Source: Pararcticibacter amylolyticus
GTDB taxonomy: Bacteria > Bacteroidota > Bacteroidia > Sphingobacteriales > Sphingobacteriaceae
Direction of reading: 5' to 3'
NCBI RefSeq assembly: GCF_003130405.1
Contig: NZ_QEAS01000002.1
Span: forward strand, 109,289 to 173,288
DNA: 64,000 bases
A program made the position numbers and the translations under genes. The notes under the pieces are model-generated. The model was not told where the DNA came from. It saw only the letters and a list, made by a program, of their open reading frames with translations, and did not search any database. This document shows positions 54,036 to 60,760 of the stretch, one piece after another. Position 1 is the first letter of the stretch; every line of letters begins with the position of its first letter.

Positions 54036-55253
54036 ATGAGCGATTACCATGAGTTATCCAGAATCATAAAAGACTATGTATCTTCCTTTTATAAGGAACA
54101 TCACAATCCCATATTGACGTATCATAATGAGAAGCATACGGAAGATGTCGTAGCTGCGGCGGCGGAAATTGCGGATCACTACCACTTATCAGAGAAAGAT
54201 TACTTTATCGTTACGGCAGCTGCCTGGTTTCATGACCTTGGATATTATATCAGCATGGATAACCACGAGTATGCAGGAGCTAACCTGGTGGCAGACTTTC
54301 TTCGTAAACACAAAGTGGACGAAGAGATCAACGAAGCCGTTCAGAAATGCATCCTGTCTACCCGTATGCCTCAGAATCCGGCTAACCTGAATGAAATGAT
54401 CGTATGCGATGCCGATCTTTTTCATCTTGGCAGGGATTCATTCAGGGAGAAGAACCGCCTGATGAGAAAGGAGTTTGAATCAATTTCGGGTGTAAAGATC
54501 AGCAAATCTGAATGGCGGGAAAGTACGATCAGGCTACTAAAGCAACATAAATACCACACTGATTATTGCCGCCTGCTGCTGGGAAAAGGAAAAGAAGAAA
54601 ATCTGCAGGAGCTTGAGAAGAAGCAGGAAGAGAAGGCCCGGCCACAGGAACCTTCTGCTGCTTTAATTCCTTTACCTGCGGAAGAAAAAAGCGCTGAATC
54701 AGGCAAAAAAAACAAAGACAGGCCCGACCGTGGTATTGAAACAATGTTCAGGGTCAGCTCATCGAATCATCAGCGCCTGAGCGATATGGCGGATAATAAG
54801 TCGCATATCCTGATCACGGTAAATTCCATTATACTTTCCGCTATAATAAGCCTTCTTCTCCGGCGGCTTGAAGATCACATCTACCTGGCTGGTCCAACAT
54901 TTATATTACTAACAGTGAGCTTATTAAGTATCATCTACTCAATACTTTCCACGCGTCCGACTATCCCCGACGGGATATTTACCCAAAAGGATATTGATGA
55001 AAAATCTGTTAACCTTTTATTCTTCGGCAACTTTTATAAGATGAGCCTGGAAGACTACTCTGCCGGGATGTGGAAAACAATGGAAGACAAGTCATTCCTC
55101 TATGGAAGTCTTATACGGGATGTTTATTCGCAGGGGATTGTTCTGGGCAAGAAATACCGGCTGCTAAGGATAGCTTACAATATATTTATGTACGGCCTGA
55201 TCATATCCGTTCTTGCCTTTATAATCATGTCGGCTATTCACGGGAAGGATTAG
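54036..55253 (+). CDS. HD phosphohydrolase fused to a Pycsar-type transmembrane effector domain (PycTM, DUF5706)
   Basis: 405 residues. The N-terminal HD domain (about 20-180) has H30 in LTYHNEKHTED, the HD pair H66-D67 in WFHDLGYYI, and D125 in CDADLFHLG. A charged linker (185-232) follows. The C-terminal PycTM/DUF5706 domain begins RGIETMFRVSSSNHQRLSDM and has membrane helices at about 257-275, 283-303 and 383-401. PycTM domains in Pycsar anti-phage systems respond to cCMP or cUMP and disrupt the membrane; HD domains often cleave phosphodiesters. No cyclase gene is adjacent. Its stop overlaps the convergent PAS kinase's stop. Confidence 0.85.
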   Translation: MSDYHELSRIIKDYVSSFYKEHHNPILTYHNEKHTEDVVAAAAEIADHYHLSEKDYFIVTAAAWFHDLGYYISMDNHEYAGANLVADFLRKHKVDEEINEAVQKCILSTRMPQNPANLNEMIVCDADLFHLGRDSFREKNRLMRKEFESISGVKISKSEWRESTIRLLKQHKYHTDYCRLLLGKGKEENLQELEKKQEEKARPQEPSAALIPLPAEEKSAESGKKNKDRPDRGIETMFRVSSSNHQRLSDMADNKSHILITVNSIILSAIISLLLRRLEDHIYLAGPTFILLTVSLLSIIYSILSTRPTIPDGIFTQKDIDEKSVNLLFFGNFYKMSLEDYSAGMWKTMEDKSFLYGSLIRDVYSQGIVLGKKYRLLRIAYNIFMYGLIISVLAFIIMSAIHGKD

Positions 55254-58132
55254 GAATAAACGGGAAGCTCAATGGTAAAGGAAGTCCCGGCACCTGCCTG
55301 GCTCTCAATATTGATTTTCCCACCTAAGGTTTCAACCTGAGTTTTAACCATAAAAAGCCCCATTCCTCTTCCTTCTTTGTGAGGATGGAAGCGCTTGTAA
55401 AGCCCAAAAACCTTATCCCCGTATTTTTCAAGATCTATTCCAAGGCCATTGTCTGAATAATTTATAACAACGGATCCGTTTGTCCGGGCGCTCTTAATGC
55501 TGATAAGCGGCTCCTGGTCTGGTTTCCTGTATTTGATGCTATTGCTGATAAGATTGTAAAGAATGCTGTTAAGGTAGCTTTTAGTAGTATAAATATTTGA
55601 AACATCGGAAAAATCGCATTCGATCATCGCATGCTCATCTTCAATGATATTTGAGATACTTCCTTTGATTGAGTCTACCATACGGCTTAGGTTTATCTCC
55701 TCCTTCGTTTCGGCCAGTTGCCTGCTCGACCGTAGTATACTGTTTAGATCTATGATAATTTCATCCAGCTTATTAATGCAAGACGACAGATCCTGGTTGA
55801 ATGCTTGTCTTTCTCCTTCCGAGATATCCTGAAGCTGCAGCAACTGCATAAGTCCCATAATATTGGATACGGGCGCTCGCAGATTATGAGATATGATGTA
55901 TGCGTATTGCTCAAGGTTTTTGTTACGCTGGATCAGATCCCTTGTGACCCTCTCGTTTTCAATCTCTGCAAGTTTCTTCTGCGTAATATCCCATCCTATA
56001 ATGAGATATTGATATGGGTGATTACGGGTATCTGAAAAAGGGATGATATGTGTATGTGTCCAGTAAACCGCTCCATCTTTTGTCCTTTGTTCTATTTCAC
56101 CTTTCCATACCTTACCCTGCCGGATCGTTAACATTATTTTCTGTTCGAGATCTCCGCGGGAAGTTCGTTTCATAATGTCAATTTTCTTTCCGGCTACTTC
56201 CCTGAAGGTATATTGGGATATAAGCGTGAAGTTATTGTTCACATGCTGGACCAGTCCCCGGCGGTCGGTTATAACAATTATTGCCGATTCGTCAAGGGCA
56301 TGTTTGTAGTCGCGGATCTCTTTAGTCCGTTCAATTACCCTTTGCTCCAGTACCTCGTTTAATTTCAGGATCTCCTGTCGGGCTTTCTTTTCTTCAGCGG
56401 CATCCGTAAAAGCGCAAATTAGACATTCCTTTCCGTCTATATCAATCAGATCAACATGAGCGTAGACGCATTTCTCTTCCCCGTCGGCGGCTCTTAAATG
56501 AAGTTCAATATTTGAAACCGTCTCACCATTGTGAAGCCTCTGAAGCATAAAGATTCGCTCTGAATATTTCATCCAGATCTTTAGTTCACGGGATGTAACG
56601 CCAAGGAGCTGTTCCTTTCTGAATTTGAAAAAGTTGCAGAAGTTATTGTTGATGTCGATGAATTTGCCGCTTTGCGCTTCTGTAATACAAAGTATGACCG
56701 GACTTTTATAAAAAAGGCTGGAATAAATCTCTTCGTTCTTCTTCAGAATCGACTGAGTCTTTCTGATATCGGTGATATCCTGAAAACATACTAACCTTTG
56801 CTGCTTTCCCCTGATGTTGATCGTTTCGGCAAAGTGCTGTATATACTTTACAACACCGGCCTTTGTTCTGACTGAGACCCCAACGCTATCCCGGTACTGA
56901 TTTACTGCACTTACAGGATTATTGCTGCCTTGCAATTCCGTGTCGCTGTTTATGCCGAACAAAGGCGCCGCACGGCCAACCAGCTCCTCCCTTGAATAAC
57001 CAAAGAAATCTGCGTAACGGTCATTAATATCAATAATATGATTGGTTGCAATATCAGTTAAAGCCAGTATACTTGGATTTTTATAAAACAGGGTGGCAAA
57101 CTGATCCTGACTTTCTTTAATGGCCTGTTCGGCTTCTTTTTGTACCGTGATATCGAAGAAGGCAATAAAGAGCGTGGTTTTACCATCTATTATTACCTTA
57201 TCAAAATTACAGGAGATATAGCGGTGTTCGCTACCGTTTAAAACAATGGAAGTAACATAATCACGCACCTGCGTATTTTCTGTTATAATTTTCCTGATCA
57301 ATGCTTTATCAGGTGCCGATTTCAGAATATTGAGGCTGGCGATAGCCTTACCTACGATCGCCTCCCTTTCGAGGTTGAGGAATCTCAATATGTTGTTATT
57401 GGCATTGATCACCTCAAGACTGAACGCATCTACCATCAGGAACATCACAGGACTATGATAGAATAACGTCTCGAATTTTTCTTCATTCTTTTTCGATTTT
57501 CTCTCAGCCTCCGCACGTTTTCTCAAACTCAATTGAAGCAGAAAGAAGTTTACAATAAAGAACATCAGGATAGATGCCGAAACACCAATCATGATGAATA
57601 CATTGGTTCTGTTTCGTATGATCGATTTCTCAACAGTGGTTTTGGGAGACCGCTGATGAGTTTCAAGTGCCGTTATGAGTGTCTGGATTTTTGCGACTGG
57701 CGTGTTCCGGACTTTAACAGGAGATAGAATCTTTTTAGAACGGGCTGTTCCCTTTACATATGCTAGTTTAATATCGGACAAATATATCCTGCTTTCTTCC
57801 TGCAAATCTTTATACAACTCCAGGTCGCGCCCGCTTAAATATGATTTAAGACTTGCAAGCTCCTTCTGATATTCTGAAATGAATTGATCTGCTCTTTTCC
57901 GGCAATCTTCATTTTGGGGTTTGCAGTTCGCTATATCTTCATGAATGTTCTCCAGGTGGATGTTCAGATGGGTGGTCGTATGAAAGAATTCTATTAATTT
58001 CTCCTGCTGTTCGTTATTTTTTCTTACAATCTGCAAATCCTGATAAATCAGCATCGCAAAACAACCAAGGCTAATGAAGAAGCCGGTGAATGCGATCAGA
58101 AGCATCCTGGATATGTGTTCAGACTTTACCAT
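55250..58132 (-). CDS. multi-PAS sensor histidine kinase
   Basis: About 960 residues: membrane helix 1 (about 9-30), periplasmic helical loop, helix 2 (about 175-200), four PAS/PAC repeats (SPVMFLMVDAFSLEVINAN; NPSILALTDIATNHIIDIND; SPVILCITEAQSGKFIDINN; and ESAIIVITDRRGLVQHVNNN), then a histidine-kinase core with phospho-acceptor in YAYIISHNLRAPVSNIMGLM, N box LYNLISNSIKYR, G1 YSDNGLGID and G2 GRGMGLFMVKTQ. No response regulator is adjacent. The ATG at 58132 is preferred to a TTG three codons upstream. Confidence 0.9.
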   Translation of the reverse strand: MVKSEHISRMLLIAFTGFFISLGCFAMLIYQDLQIVRKNNEQQEKLIEFFHTTTHLNIHLENIHEDIANCKPQNEDCRKRADQFISEYQKELASLKSYLSGRDLELYKDLQEESRIYLSDIKLAYVKGTARSKKILSPVKVRNTPVAKIQTLITALETHQRSPKTTVEKSIIRNRTNVFIMIGVSASILMFFIVNFFLLQLSLRKRAEAERKSKKNEEKFETLFYHSPVMFLMVDAFSLEVINANNNILRFLNLEREAIVGKAIASLNILKSAPDKALIRKIITENTQVRDYVTSIVLNGSEHRYISCNFDKVIIDGKTTLFIAFFDITVQKEAEQAIKESQDQFATLFYKNPSILALTDIATNHIIDINDRYADFFGYSREELVGRAAPLFGINSDTELQGSNNPVSAVNQYRDSVGVSVRTKAGVVKYIQHFAETINIRGKQQRLVCFQDITDIRKTQSILKKNEEIYSSLFYKSPVILCITEAQSGKFIDINNNFCNFFKFRKEQLLGVTSRELKIWMKYSERIFMLQRLHNGETVSNIELHLRAADGEEKCVYAHVDLIDIDGKECLICAFTDAAEEKKARQEILKLNEVLEQRVIERTKEIRDYKHALDESAIIVITDRRGLVQHVNNNFTLISQYTFREVAGKKIDIMKRTSRGDLEQKIMLTIRQGKVWKGEIEQRTKDGAVYWTHTHIIPFSDTRNHPYQYLIIGWDITQKKLAEIENERVTRDLIQRNKNLEQYAYIISHNLRAPVSNIMGLMQLLQLQDISEGERQAFNQDLSSCINKLDEIIIDLNSILRSSRQLAETKEEINLSRMVDSIKGSISNIIEDEHAMIECDFSDVSNIYTTKSYLNSILYNLISNSIKYRKPDQEPLISIKSARTNGSVVINYSDNGLGIDLEKYGDKVFGLYKRFHPHKEGRGMGLFMVKTQVETLGGKINIESQAGAGTSFTIELPVYS

Positions 58133-58350
58133 GGAGCACAAAAAATATTATTAATAGTATCAGACATGCACCGTTTTACGTATGTAGAATCAATAAGGTT
58201 TCCTATGTGTAAAATCTTTTATCGTCTGGGGGTAAACATGCTTACAGGAAAAGTTAAAAATGAGGCATTTTATCGCTGCTCAAAAGCACCGGCCTCAGGG
58301 TTTGGGATAGCAGGACAGGTATGCTCTGAAAACTGTTTAAATGGTGCAGC

Positions 58351-58821
58351 CTATTTAACCCTTCGCATTGGAAACCGTTCATTGCGTTGTCTTCCATTTT
58401 GCATCCCCGATATTTGAGCCATTAACGAATCCTTACCAGTCCGTGTATAAGAAATAACTTGCGGAAAATCGTGTGACGGATTTTCGAATATAATTTTCTT
58501 GCCGGAAACAGATTTCATTGAGAAGTGTACAGGCAGGCCATCGTTCTGTTCTCTTACAGTGGGGATATAAAATAAACTGTCACCTTTCTGTACGAGTTTC
58601 ACGGTCTCCAGGATGATCGTATCCCGGTTCTTCAGTATATAACTCTTGCCAGAGAACTCATCCTTGTTTATTTTCTTCCAGCTTTCATACACATTTCCCT
58701 TTTTGGTCGTCATTTCCCAGGTGCCGGTTAACCATTCGGCTTTACCGATCCTGTTAGAGATTTTAAAACTACAACCGGAAAGCAATATCAGGATGAAAGC
58801 ATGACCTCCAATTTTATGCAT
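58351..58821 (-). CDS. DUF6265-type lipoprotein
   Basis: 156 residues, starting MHKIGGHAFILILLSGC, a lipoprotein signal with Cys17. The mature body has AEWLTGTWEMTTKKGNVYES, the aromatic strand EQNDGLPVHFSMKSVSGKK and FENPSHDFPQVISYTRTGKD, which matches the DUF6265 pattern (an FENPxHDFPQxIxY core). No function is known for this family. A -7 box candidate (TAATTTTG, minus strand, 58869-58876) lies upstream. It is not linked to its neighbours. Confidence 0.82.
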   Translation of the reverse strand: MHKIGGHAFILILLSGCSFKISNRIGKAEWLTGTWEMTTKKGNVYESWKKINKDEFSGKSYILKNRDTIILETVKLVQKGDSLFYIPTVREQNDGLPVHFSMKSVSGKKIIFENPSHDFPQVISYTRTGKDSLMAQISGMQNGRQRNERFPMRRVK

Positions 58822-58973
58822 CTTTTTAATGTTTTCTATAGAGACTAATATCGGAATTACAGGGAAATCAAAATTATAAAAATGTGTACGCTTGATCCGG
58901 AACGGGTTGGAAGATCCCGATTTAATCCGGCATTTAAATTGAAATCAATATCAGAAACCAACAATATTTAAAT

Positions 58974-59008
58974 AAAAAACCCGCTTACTTTTAAATAAGC
59001 GGGTTTTT
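58974..59008 (-). terminator. Rho-independent terminator of the tRNA-Gln transcript
   Basis: AACCCGCTTA pairs with TAAGCGGGTT, and on the minus strand the T-tract follows. It starts one base after the end of the tRNA-Gln gene. Confidence 0.8.
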
Positions 59009-59009
59009 G

Positions 59010-59080
59010 TAGTCTTGCTAGGGTTCGAACCTAGATTTTCAGAGCCAGAATCTGACGTGGTACCATTACACTACAAGACT
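59010..59080 (-). tRNA. tRNA-Gln (anticodon CTG)
   Basis: On the minus strand a 7-bp acceptor stem AGTCTTG/CAAGACT closes the cloverleaf. The D arm holds TAGTGTAATGGTACCA, the anticodon stem is TCAGA/TCTGA with loop TTCTGGC (anticodon CTG), and the T arm is CTAGG-TTCGAAC-CCTAG, with discriminator A. Length 71 nt, no encoded CCA. A -7 box (59120-59127) lies upstream and a terminator follows. Confidence 0.93.
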
Positions 59081-59119
59081 ATCAGAACATACCAGCAAGA
59101 TCGTTTCTTTTTGGTGCTG

Positions 59120-59127
59120 CAAAAATA
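59120..59127 (-). promoter_or_regulatory. -7 promoter box of tRNA-Gln
   Basis: The minus strand reads TATTTTTG, a TAnnTTTG match about 40 nt before the mature tRNA 5' end. Confidence 0.45.
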
Positions 59128-59192
59128 CAATAAAAATTATTGGAAGGAAATCTATTTCCACTTTTCTGATTTTCTTTTCAGCTAACACACGA

Positions 59193-59215
59193 TTATCGCC
59201 ACATAATACGATAAT
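59193..59215. promoter_or_regulatory. upstream operator half-sites TTATCGCC / CGATAAT
   Basis: TTATCGCC (59193-59200) and CGATAAT (59209-59215) repeat the half-sites of the palindrome at 59236-59258, 43 bp upstream of it. They look like an auxiliary binding site for the same regulator. Confidence 0.4.
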
Positions 59216-59235
59216 TTCATATTATAGACTTAAAA

Positions 59236-59258
59236 GGCGATAATTGTATTTTATCGCC
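59236..59258. promoter_or_regulatory. palindromic operator GGCGATAA-N7-TTATCGCC
   Basis: Two perfect 8-bp arms separated by TTGTATT. It sits 9 bp upstream of the -7 box (59268-59275) and covers the -33 region, an ideal repressor position. The likely binder is the SatD-type protein itself, whose C-terminus looks like a helix-turn-helix. Confidence 0.6.
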
Positions 59259-59267
59259 ATATATATC

Positions 59268-59275
59268 TATATTTG
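59268..59275 (+). promoter_or_regulatory. -7 promoter box of the satD-like gene (leaderless)
   Basis: TATATTTG ends 5 nt before the ATG at 59281, implying a leaderless transcript. A TTG at 59244-59246 inside the palindrome could serve as the -33 element. Confidence 0.55.
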
Positions 59276-59280
59276 TCCAT

Positions 59281-59910
59281 ATGACGAGCATCAAAGCGAT
59301 CCTGACTGGTGATATTGTGAATTCTACCTTGCTGAATGAAAAAAAGCTGGATGAACTTCTTTTTGCAATAAAGACGGAACTTAAGTGGCAAAACGCCAAA
59401 AACGACTTTTACCGGGGAGACAGTTTTCACGCTCTGTGCGAAGCTTCTGAAGGCTTAAACCTGGCACTCCGGCTCAGGACGATAGCCAGGCAGGGAATGT
59501 GGCAAAATGAAGATGAGAGCATTGACATCCGGATTGCGATCGGAATAGGCAACGTGGAGGAGCCGGTAAAGAGCATGGCAACCGCCAAGGGAGAAGCTTT
59601 TGTCATTTCCGGAAGGGAGCTTGACACACTTGTCAGAACCTCCGACCGGCTTTCGATACGCTGCGCAGATGAGAAAATAGATCCGGGGCTGCAGGGAATT
59701 GCCGTACTTGCGGATATGCTTACACAAAAAATGTCTGCCAAGCAATCAGAGGCTATCAGTGAATTGCTGATGGGTGCTACGCAGACGGAAACTGCAAAAA
59801 AGCTGAGAAAGAGCCAGTCAACGATCAATAAGCTCGCACAATCCGCAAACTGGAAAGAATTGGAAAGATCTGTTGAAATATATCGTAAACTTGTATCTCT
59901 GATTAAATAG
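59281..59910 (+). CDS. SatD-family protein: cyclase-like domain plus C-terminal HTH
   Basis: 209 residues. The order of motifs recalls a class III nucleotide cyclase: ILTGDIVNST (D11, like the first metal Asp), FYRGDSFHAL (D47, like the second), IDIRIAIGIGNV (beta strand) and GEAFVISGRELDTL in place of the usual GxxVNxAxRL. The Asp spacing is 36, shorter than usual, and the transition-state Asn is absent, so it may bind rather than make a nucleotide. Residues about 155-190 (AISELLMGATQTETAKKLRK, SQSTINKLAQSANW) form a helix-turn-helix. The family is named SatD after streptococcal satD. It is followed 4 bp later by the DUF3307 gene. Likely self-regulated through the upstream palindromes. Confidence 0.75.
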   Translation: MTSIKAILTGDIVNSTLLNEKKLDELLFAIKTELKWQNAKNDFYRGDSFHALCEASEGLNLALRLRTIARQGMWQNEDESIDIRIAIGIGNVEEPVKSMATAKGEAFVISGRELDTLVRTSDRLSIRCADEKIDPGLQGIAVLADMLTQKMSAKQSEAISELLMGATQTETAKKLRKSQSTINKLAQSANWKELERSVEIYRKLVSLIK

Positions 59911-59914
59911 ACCT

Positions 59915-60622
59915 ATGCTGTTTCTGTGGTATATCAAAATGTTTTGTGCTCATCTGCTTACTGACTTTGTACTGCAACCCAACTCATGGGTCAAAGGAAG
60001 AATGGAACGGCACTGGCAGTCGTGGCACCTTTACCTGCACTCCGCCCTTACGGCCTTCGTTGCCTGGCTTTTTACCGGTTTTGAACACTGGCAGGTTCTT
60101 GTATTTATTCTGGTTAGCCATTGCCTTATAGACCTGTGGAAGTCTTACAGACCCGCAAAACTCGTCTATTTCTTTGCCGACCAATTTTTACACACTGCGG
60201 TCATCCTGCTTTTGGGGCTCATGATCTTTCCGGAACAAATGCCCGAACCAGCGTTTGTTATCAGCTTACTAAACAACAAAAACGCCTGGGTTTGTGCAAT
60301 AGCGATCATCTTCCTTTCATACCCATCAGGGATCATAATCGGCATGCTGACCACCAGGTGGAGAGAACAGATTCAGCCACAGGAAAACAGCCTGGCCAAT
60401 GCAGGGAAGTGGATAGGAATACTGGAACGGCTGATCATATTTGTCCTGGTAGTATTCGACCAGTATGCCGCGATCGGTTTACTCACGGCAGCTAAATCTA
60501 TCCTGCGGTTCAGTGACACCAAAGATGCCCCGCAGCGGACGGAATATGTTCTGATCGGTACGCTGATAAGTATTTCCACAGCTATCGTTACCGGGCTTCT
60601 TGTGAAGACGGCCTTGAATTAA
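59915..60622 (+). CDS. DUF3307 family membrane protein
   Basis: 235 residues with about six membrane helices. The start LFLWYIKMFCAHLLTDFVLQ with PNSWVKGRMERHWQSWHLYL and the SHCLIDLWKSYRP block match DUF3307. It lies 4 bp after the SatD-type gene, the usual pairing of these two families, so they almost surely form one operon and work together. The function of the family is unknown. The leading ATG overlaps no better start. Confidence 0.87.
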   Translation: MLFLWYIKMFCAHLLTDFVLQPNSWVKGRMERHWQSWHLYLHSALTAFVAWLFTGFEHWQVLVFILVSHCLIDLWKSYRPAKLVYFFADQFLHTAVILLLGLMIFPEQMPEPAFVISLLNNKNAWVCAIAIIFLSYPSGIIIGMLTTRWREQIQPQENSLANAGKWIGILERLIIFVLVVFDQYAAIGLLTAAKSILRFSDTKDAPQRTEYVLIGTLISISTAIVTGLLVKTALN

Positions 60623-60655
60623 AGAGTTGAAAGTTCAGAGTTGAAAGTTTAAAGT
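60623..60655 (+). repeat. tandem 13-mer AGAGTTGAAAGTT
   Basis: AGAGTTGAAAGTT occurs at 60623-60635 and 60638-60650, followed by a partial third unit. It is a short low-complexity spacer repeat immediately after the DUF3307 stop codon. Confidence 0.6.
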
Positions 60656-60760
60656 ATCGGGGCCTTTTGATGATTAGGGGTTTGTTGATAAGCAAATTTT
60701 GAATTATCATCAGATTGCGGCAAATTCGCGGACTTTTTATTTGACATCTTTGAGAGAGAT

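Noticed and set aside
54036-55253. Complete Pycsar anti-phage defence system
   Set aside because: Only the effector-type domain is present; no adjacent nucleotide cyclase was seen and the neighbours are housekeeping genes. The satD-like gene 4 kb away is not a standard Pycsar cyclase.
55250-55253. Overlap of the stop codons of two convergent genes
   Set aside because: A 4-base convergent overlap is compact packing, with no structure suggesting a functional role.
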